From positions 60,847,469-60,911,468 of the forward strand of contig NC_088677.1 in assembly GCF_950023065.1 (NCBI RefSeq): DNA of 64,000 bases, read 5' to 3'. The stretch is from Planococcus citri. Its lineage: Eukaryota > Arthropoda > Insecta > Hemiptera > Pseudococcidae. The notes below the pieces were generated by a model. It had not been told where the DNA came from, ran no database searches, and saw nothing but the letters and a program-made list of their open reading frames with translations. Shown here piece after piece: positions 1 to 12,899 of this stretch. Both the position numbers and the translations under genes were made by a program. The stretch's first letter is position 1. Each line of letters begins with the position of its first letter.

Positions 1-677
1 AAAAAAAAACTTAGGTGGCCACATTTTGGCGTTTTACCTTGTTGAAAAATATCCCATAAAATTAGCTTATCATTTGGAATGCAACTAAGAAAGCTTATCA
101 GATCAACCAACTGGTATTTTAATGAGCAGAATTGTGCCTCCCTGCTCCTTTTTTGGCAACAAAAAATGGCTTTTCGCCTTTCGAGCCTATCGGGAAAAAA
201 TTGGGGCTTGATTTTTTTTCTGATAATCGACGGTGCGTTACATAGTTCATAAGAAATCATACCTACTATCGTTCTCGAGTTACCTACTACCTATTCTGCA
301 AAAAAAATTTGAAATATGAACATCTGCTGCATCGTTACCATAATCGCTTTTGAAGTGACGTTTTGAATGAAGCAGATAATCGATTCACACGTGTCACATC
401 TGCTTCGAATCTTCATTTTTCCCTTCGAATGGCATATTTTGATTTAAATAAACAATGCGTCACAAGTAACAAATCTCTTTTAACGCCTGAAGAAACACCT
501 ATACAAACATATAAAGCTGGCGTGGATTTGATTTTTAATGCAAACCGTGAATCATTAAATTTTCAACTATCGCACAAAAAATACGACGATTACAGATTTT
601 GAAAATCGTTGCTTGTACTCGTATTATGATATTGTAAGTTGTTATTGGTACCTATACGTTCTGCATTCCACAGGGAT
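1..677. other. left edge, no gene assigned
   Basis: AT-rich sequence. An open stretch at 363-602 (+) has fairly protein-like composition (79 codons) but no convincing splice partner and no recognisable motif, so it is not called a gene. ACCTAC words cluster near 265-290. The bases just upstream of 678 are the probable 5' UTR of the secreted-protein gene. Confidence 0.4.
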
Positions 678-3600
678 ATGGAAACCTCATTTTCTTCAGT
701 TTTCCTGCTTGTGATCCTTTTAAGTACGTACCTACCATTGAGATTATCTAGCGAAATTTTTTAAAAATCAATTTCAATTGGCCTATGTATAATAATTATG
801 GAGATAACGTTGAATCGGGGTTTTTTTTTCAGAAGTAACAGTCTGCGATGGATTTTGTTGTAAGCACCTGCTACCTAAATTGCTTTCAGTTTTTCCTGAT
901 GTCTTTATGAAAATCAAGCAAAGCTCCTTCAACTGACTGACATTTTTTGAAGGACCAATAACCAAACATAAAAGCCATTCATGATTTCAGAAATCAATTT
1001 TAGTTCTTTTCAGACAGGGTCTGATTGACATTTTCTTCTCATTTCTCTGGCCAGAGTCTAGAGTATAGACTAATGTCAAACTCGAAGTATGCCTACATCG
1101 TATATTTCAATTTCGCTGAAATTGGAAATATTTCGATTTTTTCTACTTATTTTTATCAGATATGATTATTTTCCATTTGAAAAAATGCACTCGCCATAAG
1201 TAGCAAAAAATATAAGATTTTTAATCGAAAAATTCCATATAGAAGTTGAAAGTTCAAGAATGATTTGAGAGAGAAGAGATATAGTTGTGGCTTAGCTTGG
1301 GAATGAGGGGGCGGGCTTCTCGTAGATTAAAAGCGGTTCATCGCACCTTTATGAGAGGTCTTTCAGCCAAATTTCAGCTTTTACCTTTACACGCTCGTGA
1401 ACGATAAATTCTTACCATTTTTTCCTTCCCAAAAATAGGAAATCGCGGGCTGAATTTCATTTGGCCCGGTTTTTCTGGAAATACTTGGCCAATTTTGAAA
1501 ATTGAAAAAAAATGGTTAAAGACTAAGTATACCTATGAATTTTTTAAGAGAAAATTTTTAAGACTCCAAACACAAAGCCCAATTTTAGTTTTCGAAAGAT
1601 AACAAAAAAATGCTGTATTACAAAATTGCCTATTTTTGAAACTGCAGCATCTATCTAGAGACATTGCCTAGGTTATACTTAGAAATGAGGGTGGGATGTG
1701 TATTGAAAATTTAGAAAGTGTTGGAAATTTTGTTAGTTTTTTTTTCAAGCATTAGAGAACTTCTAGAGATGTCTGCCACCGACGATGTGAACTGAGCTGA
1801 AGTTTTGCGAAGAGTATGGTGTGAAACCTCCTCCCACAAACTCAACATTTCAACTGCTCAAAATGATTTCTCGGTTTTTGGCGAATTTTAAATCGTTCAA
1901 AATTGACCTTTGGAAATTTACTTTTTTTTTCGTTGAAAAAATATTTAGTAAGAATGATTATAAATCCTGAACCCTTGCAATTTTAATATGTATCACCTAG
2001 TCTATTACCTACCTATTTGTCATGGTGTCTAACAAAGTTTCAAATTGAAAAAACATAACTTCCATCAACAGGACTTTTGTTAGAACACTTTTCTGATTTT
2101 TCAAACACTTCATGACTTCTTTACTTGAAAAGAAGGGAAGGGGGAGATTCAACATTTTTCACGTCAATTTTCGCTGTTTTATAATGTCTTTGAACATTCT
2201 AAAAAATTTTCGGAGGGAAGAGGCTGTCAAAAATGCCTGTACGATTTAAATTATTCATTGACCAGACATTCTGAAAAACACATTCAGTACTTTTTCTGTA
2301 AAAGCAAAGAAGGATCAATATTTTGTACCTAAATTCTGATTTTTCAACTTGTTTTGAGCGTTTCAATGAAATTATTAGCACAGTTTTCCAACGTAGATAA
2401 CTGTCCTAAAAAAAATTCAAATTTTCAGTTTAGGATATGAAAAGAAGCTCGCTTTTATTATACTTTTTAAAACGTTGCATTAGCGAAGTGAGGGGAGGAA
2501 AACTTTCTGAACCTTTTTTGTATTCTCCTATCTGCTAGAGACTTATCTATTGGTAAAAAGAAATCACCAGTCAAATATGTAGGTCAAAAATGAGTCACGC
2601 AACTTGATTTTTAGAAGTCCAAATCAATTTCCACACACTTGTAGAGAAATTTTGAAATTCTTGAAAAATCGAAAATTGTCCTGGAAATCCTAAAATAGCT
2701 CGAAATGGTGAAATTCCGATTCGCAGAGTTGATTTCGGACATGATTCAGCCATTTGTGTTATTTTCAACATTTTTTTAAGAACAGGAAATTTTTGATTTT
2801 TTCAATTTTTTTTCCTTTTAAATAAGTATTAAAAGAGTCAATCTGAAAATTTGTTCAAGTGTGGATAAACCATTTACTTAATAAACAGGTCGAGAATTAG
2901 CCACAACTCAATTTTTACTTGCCCAAATTAATTTTTACGCTTTCTGGACAAATTTTCAAATCATTGAGAAATTGAAAATAGCGCTGGAGACTCCAATATC
3001 ACTATAAATGTTGAAATTCTGCCAGGGGGAGTTTAAATTACTTTCAAGATCAATTTTCACCGTATTAAAAAAAAAACATTCGTAAATTATAGTAGTCAAT
3101 TTTAAATTTTCAAAAATTTTCCAAAAATTGAATTTGGGCATCTGAAATATGTAATTTTGATTAGGTATGAGTAGTAGACCATGTTTATTCCAAAAATTGC
3201 GGTCTTGTTCAGATCGAAGATGGGCACCTCGATCAGACATGAGTAAGTACAAATACTAAACATGTCAAATTTATTTTTTGCAGCACAGAACCCAGAATGT
3301 CTAAATTCTTTACCTGAAAAAATAAAATGTAAGTAAATTCGAATATCTGTACCGAAATAAACGAATAATTGCAAATGTTCCTAGAAATAAGGAGGCTTCA
3401 ATAATAATATCGACGCCTACATAAGAACCTCATTAATGCCTATACCATTACTGATAAACGAATTTCTAATCGTTTCAGGGTGGAAAACCAAAGAATATGG
3501 CTTGGAGATTTCCGGTATTATGATGAATATTTTTAATGCTTTTTTCAAGTATACAGGGAAAAAAATTGGATAATAAACATATTACTTGATGCAGCATAGT

Positions 3601-5425
3601 GCTTCCTAGTGCTTCTATTTATGACCATAATTAAGTAGTTCACTATCATCATACTGACATTATTATTGATCATTTAAAGGCGACGTTAGTGTAGAAAAAA
3701 AGTTGGAAGGTTATGATAAAGCGACTCAAGTGCAAGTGAATAGAATGGGACGTCCTTCAATGAAATCAACAGTTGATAACTTAATTGTTACAAATCGGAA
3801 AAATAAAGATCCTGATTTTACCATCCATAAATTGGACCCAATATCCTACGTTTTCGCTGGAAAAAAGTAATCAGTATTTTACTAAGGATGTTTTACTGAC
3901 TCTGATCGTATCAGCTACGAGACGAGATTTTGTACAACGATATAGGCAGTTTGGGTGTTCTGTAACTAAAAGCACCTACCTATAATGATTTGTGTGATAA
4001 TTTGTTGTATTTCAGAATGTTGATAACTTTTACAAATGTGAGAATAATAAATTTACACACTTATGATAACAAAACAGCGGAATTCACTCAAACAGGTGTA
4101 TACGAAAAGGGAGATTATAATATTGATAAAGAGACCCGTGAAAAAATACGAATTGCAAGTAATGATAACACCAGAGAAGTCCCAGTCTCATCAAAATTTA
4201 CCGACAGAATAAAAATGATAAATGTGAGTACTTATTCGTAGCTAAACTAAAATATAAGGCGTTACCTAAACGAATGTACCTACTTACATGTAATTAAGAA
4301 ACGTGCTTGAATTAATTATATCTCTTTTGTACTCAGGAAGAACTATATATTCTAGATAGGAGAGATGCAAAATGGACGATCAATATAAAAGCTAATTTTA
4401 TACCCGGGAAACCTAAAGCAAAAAAATTGCAGCCAATTACTCTCGTAGCAAATTTCAAAATACAACCAGACAAACAAGATGCAAAGGCTGCAGCTGATGA
4501 AAACATTTTACGATCAAAGGGTAGAGTCAAGTGAGTTGTAAATCACATAAAACGAAATTACTCCTTGAAAACAACTCGTAAATTAAATATGTAATATGAA
4601 TTTATTATCATACCAAATCACGACGGTTTATTTGGGTAATTGATATTACAGAATTGAATTTCATAACCTTGGATTCAACACCCAACTCACGATTACACAC
4701 ACTGATGATCCTCTCAGGGAGTTTTTTGACAGTAAAATAAAAAGTGATAACCTCGTTCCAGATTTGAATATAGATTATACAATAGGCGAGGTTAAAGTAA
4801 GTAGTGGCGGACTTGAAAATATGCTTCTGAACAGTATTAGATACCTAACCTACGTGAAAGATAAAAACCGTACCTACATATTTTTATACGATGAATAATT
4901 TCATTTCAGATACTTGAAGACAGTATAAAATTGTTACCTTATGACCAAGATGACGATTTTCCAAAAAAAATGGACGAACGAGAGAACGTCAACGCTAATA
5001 TGCCAGAACCAAAAACTGCAGTTGAAAAACAACCATCTAAGGAGAACTCGGAGAAAAAACAAGATACAATATCACCGTCAGTTGAAAAACCAAAATATTT
5101 GGAAGACGACGAACAAAAAAAGATGGTCGTGCAGCATTTCAAAGCATTAGCGGATTTGATTGTGACAAACACAAAAGATTTTAGTAGAAGAATGTGTATC
5201 AATTTAATACCGAAAATGGCGTGGAAAGTAATGCATATGGCAACCAAGAAACAGTTACCATTACTTTTCCACGAAATAATTGCATATAATGATGATTTCC
5301 AAGAAAAAAAACTCTTAGAATCGTATACGACAAATGAATTAATTGCCCAAAGTGCGAATATGTTTCTGGGATTGTTCGGTTTAATCAGATTTCCAGCTCC
5401 GGTATCATTAGATGATGAAGATTAA
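678..5425 (+). CDS. unrecognised secreted protein, 467 aa, nine exons
   Basis: Coding exons read as 678-723, 833-859, 3284-3328, 3479-3514, 3680-3866, 4016-4223, 4337-4530, 4652-4796 and 4910-5425. All junctions are GT-AG and all phases agree, giving 468 codons with the stop. The start was chosen because the first 20 or so residues form a clear signal peptide (METSFSSVFLLVILL followed by a short polar stretch), so the product should enter the secretory pathway. Three Cys lie soon after it, two close together and one in a PECLNSLPEKIK segment. The middle is rich in beta-type alternation. Residues about 310-360 form a charged Lys/Glu/Asp linker, followed by a helical C-terminal domain and an acidic tail (SLDDED). 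I do not recognise the family. A distant lipid-binding (TULIP/takeout-like) fold is a guess from size, secretion and strand pattern. Intron 2 is 2.4 kb, so a missed phase-1 exon is possible. AATAAA lies at 5531. Confidence 0.75.
2580..3075. repeat. diverged tandem repeat, about 305-bp period
   Basis: Within intron 2 of the secreted-protein gene, 2580-2770 and 2887-3075 align in direct orientation over most of their length. Each has the order AGGTC, CAACT(T)GATTTTTA-like, CCCAAATTAATTT-like, GAAATTTT..TTGA, CTGGA, then GTTGAAATTC. They are diverged copies of an unidentified repeat. The rest of the intron (860-3283) shows only AT-rich sequence. Confidence 0.5.
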
Positions 5426-5758
5426 GATTACTCTATAAATAATGTAGGTATCGATGTAAGGCTGGATATTTCATGTAACTTTCAAATGGAATGTATAATA
5501 TTTTTAAACTCATTTGTGATTAATAATTTAAATAAATATGATTGCCTAAGAATTCTTTTTAAAAAAATGTAATCTTTATACGTTTACAAACAAAATGAAT
5601 ACAAATCTCTATAAAAATTCCAAAAGGTAAAATTCCGTAGCAAAATTCATTTATGGGTATAAAAAAATGATTATTTTTTTTCTCCTCATATTTTAATGGC
5701 TTCCATCGGCTGGACGTTCATCAAAATAAATTATAGCGGTTAATTTCTCATCAATTTC
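5426..5758. other. shared 3' end region of two convergent genes
   Basis: A gap of 333 bases separates the stop codon of the secreted-protein gene (+) from that of XPD (-). It holds the forward poly(A) signal AATAAA at 5531-5536. No other open frame is supported. The transcripts may overlap at their 3' ends, which would allow antisense pairing. Confidence 0.6.
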
Positions 5759-8700
5759 TCATCGAATTCCTTGTTCATATTTTTTTGTCTCAAGTTGTTC
5801 TTTAGTCAGTAAAGAAACGCCCAGTTGATCTTCTCTACTGAATGGTTGAGCCATCAGCCTTAACCACCTTTTGGAAATCTGTGAAAAAAATCATCAAGTT
5901 TTATCAAACCAATTCGAATGGTTTCAAATTCCTAACAAGGGAGGCATCTCAACTCGCAGCTAATATTTTTAACCGGACAAAGGATGAATCTTAATGAGAA
6001 GAGCGTGCAAAAATACATCATTAGCCAAAGTGCATTTTTCGATTTTGGTGAACTTTCAAGTCAAATTTGGGTCAAAAATCAGAAAAAATTAAAATTTCAT
6101 CAAATTAACATAGAAACTTGAAATTTGGGATATACTTACTCTACGTATATTCAACTCGACAAATCAATTGGAAACGGTTTTTAAAAGTTTTTCGCAGTTC
6201 TGGAGCCTCCGAAAATTTTTTGAAACTTAAAATTTTCACAAAAGGGCGTAGCCGGGTAAAATAGGCGTTTTGGCCTTGTCCTCGAATTTCGAAACTAACC
6301 AGCGGAAGTTGTTCCTTACGGTCTAAAATCCCCGTGATAAAATTTATAGATCGCCAAATCACCTCCAACCTTTTCAAAAAGGGTGATATTACAATTTGAG
6401 CGAAAAATTTCCAACTTTGACAGTTTTCAACTGATTTTTTTCAAACTAGCAGGGATGTTAGATATTGCCCAGGGTTATTCGTGGAAAGTTCCTGAAATTT
6501 TTTCAAGCATATCTTATGGGCAAAACGCGAATTTTTTGCTTTTAAAACGACAAATTTGACCACTTTTTTCAGGGGTGGAGTTATGAAAAAAAAACATTTT
6601 TTTTCAGAATTTTTTACACAAGTGAAAGATCTTCAAAAATACAGAAAGAAATATTTTTTAATGGTTTTTCCAGCCCAAATTGGTTAATTTTGATGGGAAT
6701 TTTTTTTTATCGCAACATCTCAAAAAATACGCCCAACTACAACATCAATCTGAATTTGTCGATTTTTTCTACGTTTAATAATTTTTACAAAAAAATAGAT
6801 CTTCACCATTTTGGAAACCCCTAAACCACCTTCTGGGTCATTCACCCAGCTAAATTTCATGAATGGACTAATGTCAATTCGAAATACATCAAACATCATA
6901 CATGTCAACTTCAGAGAAATTGAAAATATTTAATTTTTCTCACCTGTGATAAGTGCAGTTTTCAAATGAGTTGGTAAAAAAAAAATCGACGATTTTCGAG
7001 GAGGCTCCAAACGACTAGAAATCATTCGCGATCGACTTGAGATGTCAAAAGTGAGGTACAAGCTGAATTCAAGTGTTTTATGTCAAACGTCGAGGAAACA
7101 ATGAATTTTAGAAATTTTCAGTTATGAAATCGCTGGAGGCTCCAGAGCTGTCAGAAACGGTTCAAAACTGTTTCCAATCGATTAGGTGGGTCGAAAATAG
7201 GGTATACCCAAAATTTCACCTTTCTAGGTCAATTTGATATAATTTTGATTTTTTCCCCTTGTTTTTAGCTAAAATTTTACTTTCAAAAATTCATCAAAAA
7301 TTTGGCAGGTAATATATTTTTACATGCGTTTTCGATCAATAGCTCCGGCCGATTCAAAAATTTTTGAGGTAGTTGGGATACCTCCCTTGTAACAGAAATA
7401 TTATTCGTACGTACTTGAGCAGCCTCTTCTGTTGATAAATTACACATCGAATCAGTCAAATGCTCCTGTATCCATTTAGGAAGTTTATTACGTTTATCAG
7501 CTCTGGAAAATCTCTGTTAAAAAAAAAAAAAAAAATTAAAAATGAGCCTCGATGCAGTCAAAAGACTGAAAGGCTTGTACGAATATGGATTACCTTATCA
7601 GCAAATATCATAATACCGTAATCCATTTTACCACGAATAGCTCTACCGACACATTGAGCAGCATGTCGAAGTGCATCAAAAGTTAGAAAATCGTCTTCTC
7701 TGATCTAAAAAAAAAAAAAAAAAAAATGATAATGACACAGTTCCAATAGACAGACAAAATTACCCAGAAATGAAACAAACCTGAAACTGATCACGTAGGT
7801 AATCCAATCTAGCTTTTAGGATTCTCGATTTAGTATAAACGTACGGAATACCGAACATGAGAACAGCTCTTCCTAAATGATGATCGAAATCCACTCCTTC
7901 TGAGACTTTACCTCGAGCTACAGATAACAAAATGGCTCCACGACCGCATTCGCAAGCCTTCGAAAAATCATACATCTAATTACCGAGAGACATTTCAAAT
8001 TGGGTAAAAGACGAATAATAAATACCTGTATGTAATTTATGAGAGCTATACTGGTTTCCGCAGCATCTTGCGTTTCGATAAAAAGTAATTTTTTCTTCTG
8101 TAAACTATCTATAATACCTTGGTCATACCAACTAGCGACAACTGATTCTAAATACATGTAAGACGTAAAGAAGCAAACAATGCCATCAGGAACTACGTTT
8201 GTGATTTCAAGAAGTAATTGGCCATAGTTTCGTATCACAGCTATATCATCTCTGGCTTCGAATTTAGTAGTCATAGTAACTTGATCGTTTCCTTTGGCGA
8301 CGATCTATTTCGCAAACAAAATAAACAAATTAATAAAACGAAGAACTCGTCAACTAAATAGAAATCCGACCAGTGATTAGATTGAACTTACCATTGGTAA
8401 TAAACAAGGACGAGCTAACGTCATCGTTAACGAAGTCATGATCACAGGATGGAAATCTAGAATTTTAGGATACATGTCGATCGGTGACAATGTCCCTGAT
8501 GTTATGATAACGCTTTGAAACCTTTCAAAAACAGGTTTAATAGCGATAGATGCGTCTAAACAGCAGAAATACAGAATAGGATTCGAAACCGTTGGAGCTT
8601 TATCGTTGAACGGTTCGACAATTATGACAAATCCTTTGGTATACGTTGCTACGAGAGTGGCTAGATGAGTAATGACTACTAATGAAGAAAAATCAGTCAC

Positions 8701-10367
8701 TTCGGATATCTCTAGAGTACGTAATAAAGATGATAATCTTTCGGCGCAAAACCTCAGAGGTTTTCGTTCGATGCAAACTTTTTGATATATATCTTTTAGA
8801 AATCCAGCCGGTGATTCTTGTACGACGTGTTGAACACGTAACCGAACTTTTAAGTACTCGATGAAACGTTTGAGGAAACTAATGAAGTGTTCAGCTGTCC
8901 GAATATTTCCCGGAATAGCCTCTGGAAATTAAGATAGACATAGAATACGATCAATTTATCATTATAGTAAAACTACTATGATCGCAAACCTTGTAAAACT
9001 GAATTAGGTAGGACGGGGTTTACGAGTATTGTATCAGTTTCTCGAGCCGTACTTGCATCTCTTAATCCTTCGACTAATTTTTGATATTCTTCTTTTAACT
9101 TCTTAGCATCACGTTCTTTTAAGCTGTCGATGCAAAATAATGAATTAGTAGGGTAACAATTTCCAAAAAAGAAAAATTTCCAAATAGAGAAACTCACTTC
9201 ATGATGGTTTTTTCCAACGTACTAACATTCGCAATAGCTTTTTCAACCATTCTTTTATTTATTTTAACGCTCATTGACTCGATGCAAACATTATCTGAAA
9301 AAAAAACTTCATTAGACCTCTCGAATGTCATGATACGATTCGAGGAATTAAATCTTACCGATATTATGAGCTTCATCAAAAATTACTACCGAAGATTTAG
9401 CCAATTCTTTAGAAACAACGCTGGCGATTTTAGGATCTAATAAATAATGGTAACTGTAGATGACAATATTAGCGTGTATAATCTGAAAAAAAAAATTCAC
9501 AATGAGAAAATTTACGACAGAAACCAACTATCTTATTAATACATATAAATAATATAAACTTACAGTGTATCTGGCCAAGAAATAAGGACAAATATTTAAA
9601 TCTTTTCCAAGCTCTTTGAGATCTTCGATATTGTAAACTCCCGGACTGAGCAAAGCTTCTTTTCCAACTGCTTCGTACTTTTCATAATAACTACAAATCG
9701 GTACACTATTGTCCGATAAATGGCGATCTCTGATATGAGGTGCAGTAAGACTGTGACATCTTCCATCCACGATCTTCCCGTCTTTCTCTTTACTCACCTA
9801 AAAATTCATTCAGTTAACGACGTTTCTGTCACGAATCGACGACTAACTAATTTCAGAGTTCTACTCACCTCCGGGTGAATACAGAGATTCTTACGTGATG
9901 ATAGAACTAAACCGAGGAAATTGAGATCTTCGCCTTGTTTTTTATAATACTCGAATAATACGCGCAATTCTTCGATAGCCTTTTCAATTTCGGGCACTGT
10001 TCGTGAACAATATAGCAACTTGTTGACGCTGTATCTGTGCTCACGCATGTAAGCCACAATCAATGATAGTAAAGTTGTTGTTTTTCCAGTACCCGAAGGC
10101 ATCTCTAGGAGACCATGGCCCTAAAAGAAATGCAAAATGTAAGGAAAATAGTACGATAAACTTTCGGAAAAGTTGACAACGAAGACGAACCTTAGCATCC
10201 AAAGCTTTCTTCAGTTCCACCATGTAAGTATATTGCTCAGGGTAAATATACTCGTAAGGGAAGAATACCCTTAAGCCATCAACGTCCAATCTGCAGTAAA
10301 ATTGAATATGAAATATTTTGGTAATGTATACGATTATTTTAGGGATGTTTTCAAATACTCACATCAT
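5759..10367 (-). CDS. ERCC2: TFIIH DNA helicase XPD (759 aa)
   Basis: XPD is the 5'-3' DNA helicase of TFIIH, needed for nucleotide excision repair and as a structural bridge to the CAK kinase in transcription. Thirteen exons, all in phase (descending): 10367-10363, 10290-10191, 10120-9869, 9797-9564, 9482-9359, 9294-9198, 9123-8990, 8921-8392, 8304-8026, 7975-7781, 7704-7594, 7513-7415 and 5878-5759. The sum is 760 codons, against 760 aa in human. Visible motifs: Walker A MPSGTGKT (residues 42-49), the DEAH box (233-236), the four Fe-S cysteines in LCIHPE, GRCHSL, PICSYYE and ICPYFLARY, the arch region, SVARGKVSEG, and helicase motif VI QCVGRAIRG. The first exon gives only five bases (ATGAT), so the start is ATG-ATA-TTG-GAC (MILDVDG). 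A few extra residues precede SKACECGRG, and the C-terminus ends early (KKYEQGIR) compared with human. Intron 12 is unusually long and holds a foldback element. Confidence 0.97.
5935..7391. mobile_element. foldback/MITE-like element filling XPD intron 12
   Basis: Outer ends are inverted: ACAAGGGAGGCATCTCAACT at 5935 onward against AGTTGGGATACCTCCCTTGT ending near 7391. Inner arms at about 6110-6215 and 7125-7230 are also inverted, sharing AATCRATTGGAAAC(R)GTTTT and TCTGGAGCCTCC. The element spans nearly the whole 1.5-kb intron, while most other XPD introns are below 250 bases. No coding capacity and no clean target duplication were seen. Confidence 0.65.
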
Positions 10368-12370
10368 TTTTGCCGAATTATACGTTGATTCTGGACCTGA
10401 AAATTTTCATAACAAAGAAACCGATGAACTCTTCATTTGGCAGCTTCGTAGATAGTTTTGAATTGATACTAGATCAACAGCTGAAATACAGGAAAGCTTA
10501 TTTCGAGCTTATTTCATTTCAAACTCGATTGCGAACGATAACGAAAGTTTGAAAAAGCTCGAAAAATGATAAACAATGCGCTCCGGTTTAATTTCTTTGA
10601 CTTTAGTGATCGGAAGATTTAACAGCATTTTGAATTTTATCAGTCGAGTTTTTGTTTTTCTATCCCCTTTCCCCTTCTGGAAAAGTGTTTTTTTTTTGAA
10701 AGGGAAATAATGCATGGAAATAGGAGATTAGGAGCTAAGAGCTTTGACTTCGAATTTTCATTATTTGAAAAGTAAACGTAAACCCTGAATTTTAATATTT
10801 TTATTTTTCTTGGAAGGTTGAAGCCTGAAGGTTCAGTGTGAGTTTTCCCGTCTGCAATTTTTTTGCAAAATTGTGGAGAACCGAGAACTCCGAGAAGAGA
10901 ATGCTCCGAAAAAACTTGCGAGGCCTCCCTTCTACACTCTACACTCTGTATCTCAAAAGCTGGACAAAAAATGCTGGTGATTTTCTTGCCTTTAAAACGA
11001 AAGTAATATGATCCTTCTTCAGTGGACTTGTTATCGATTTTCGGTACAACTAGGTAGGTAGGTATACATATATTTAAAAAAAATGAACAAATCTAAACAA
11101 TATCTGATCAAGAAAGGCCTTTTTTTTCATTAATTCATCAAGATTCAAGAATTAATTTTTTACTATTCATGGTTCCAGTGTTCAAGAAAAAAATTTGGAT
11201 TCTGTAGTCTGTACCAAAAAACGAAATTTCTCCCAAATGTTAAGACGTGTTTTTCAGTCCTATAGGCTGTAGAATTTTCGATATGGTCCTTTGGAAATCG
11301 TGCTTTTGGATTTGAAAGTTTTGTCAAACAATTCGACATTTTTTCGGGGAACTTCGAGATCAGAATTTTTCAAGCTCTTGTCCCTTCTCATGAAAATAAA
11401 TTTGATCGATTTTTTGGTATAAGTTTTCTGTGTTTAAGTAAACTATGATACTATCTACTGAAAATTCATATAGGATGCCCTTGCCTTCCCCTCTCGAACA
11501 TTTTGAACTGGCATACTCTGATTTGAACAAATCCGAATTAGATATATTTGAATTTTTGTAAAATTTTTGAAAATTGAAAAATCTAAAAAAAACTTTTTCT
11601 CGTTTTTCAAATTGTTTTATAAAGTAGTATCTATATTTTATTCTCAAGAAAATAAACTAGTGTGTATTTATTAATCCATTTCAACTCCCCCCCCCCAAAA
11701 AAAATCGAAATTATCAATTTAGGTCTTTTAGAAGTCATCAAACATTAATTTTCCGCTGAAACTGACTTAATTTGTATGAAAATCCTTTAAAATGAAGTAA
11801 ACAGTTAAAAAATATTTTAAAAAGCGCTGTAAAATTTAATATTAAAAAATTGCGAGGAATTCAGAAACAGTTGGAAATTATGATTGTCAAAATTGCGAGG
11901 AATTATCAGAAAATCAATGAGAAATTGACACGAGAATGGCTGAAAATTTTAATAGGTAATATAATGAATTGCATTTTTCAAATAGTAAATTTTTTTAAAT
12001 TTAAATTTATCTGCTTGATTTAATTTATAAAGAATTCTAAAATTTGATCTAATTGAGATATTTCCTACCTCGCTGCGCAGAAAATGAAATAGAATCAGTT
12101 TTTGGATTTTCTAAGAGCCTCAAACTGAATTTTTGAATTTCCAATTTTACAAAAAATAAATTTAAAAAAACCACCACATCTCAATTTAATAAATGAAGAT
12201 GAAAACATGAATGCGATGGAATGGTTTGCCCATTTTTAGTCCAGGGGGAGGGGGTGAGGAAGCTTACAATTTTTTTCTCAAGCGTCAAAAAAGTACCCAC
12301 TGAAATTCCTTCGAAAGAAACTTTACCCACTCGTGAATATTTCCCTCTCACAAACTTTCATCAATTTTCA
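10368..12370. other. intergenic, XPD upstream region
   Basis: No supported gene. The first few hundred bases should hold the XPD promoter and 5' UTR (minus strand). One dispersed repeat lies at 10586-10697. Beyond it the sequence is AT-rich with a poly-C run near 11690. Confidence 0.5.
10586..10697. repeat. dispersed repeat, copy 1
   Basis: This stretch is nearly identical, in the same orientation, to 16099-16207. The shared blocks are AATTTCTTTGACTTTAGTGA, GGAAGATTTAACAGCATTTT and CCCCTTTCCCCTTCTGGAAA, ending in a T run. It lies about 220 bases upstream of the XPD start codon. It is either a short interspersed element or a shared upstream module. Confidence 0.7.
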
Positions 12371-12448
12371 GAAGCTCCATCACCAAAACCAGCCAATTGT
12401 CAACCTGACGATTTACTCAGTTGTCAGCCAACTAACATGGATTATTAA
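12371..12448 (+). CDS. possible orphan 3' coding exon
   Basis: A good acceptor (TTTTCAG, ending 12370) is followed by 25 codons and a stop, ending in the peptide DDLLSCQPTNMDY. After it comes about 400 bases of UTR-like sequence and a strong poly(A) signal AATAAA (12865-12870) with an A run. This looks like the last exon of a forward-strand gene, but no upstream exon could be placed between here and XPD. It may be the tail of a gene that XPD sits inside, or a chance open frame. Function unknown. Confidence 0.2.
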   Translation, partial: EAPSPKPANCQPDDLLSCQPTNMDY

Positions 12449-12899
12449 AGTTTCTCAGTAAGCAACCCTAACCAATTGATTTTTCAATTTTCAGTCAACT
12501 CTGAATCCAATTTTATTTTTTTCAGGTAATCGTAGCTCAATACACTGGTAGCAATAAATTAGAAAAATAGTCACCGTAGAAACCCATTCAAAATGAAAAT
12601 TTGATGGCAAGATTTGTATATTTTTGTTTCTATGTAGCTGTGTACCATATTCAAAACCATTTCAACCATCTTACAATACTTTGGATCGTACCAGATACAG
12701 ATACAGCATAGGTTAGGTAACCCAGAACAATAATGTACATTTTTTTCAGTATTATTGCAGTGTGTCATTAGATGATGTTTTTTGTAAATTATTTATTCGC
12801 AAAGTCATATTTGTATGTACAATTGTGATTTCCTTGTTCTTTTTAATTTTGTAAATTATTGATAAATAAAAACCATTTAATAAAAAAAAAATATACATT

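Noticed and set aside
363..602. 79-codon open frame upstream of the secreted-protein gene
   Set aside because: It cannot be spliced in phase to the signal-peptide exon and has no recognisable motif.
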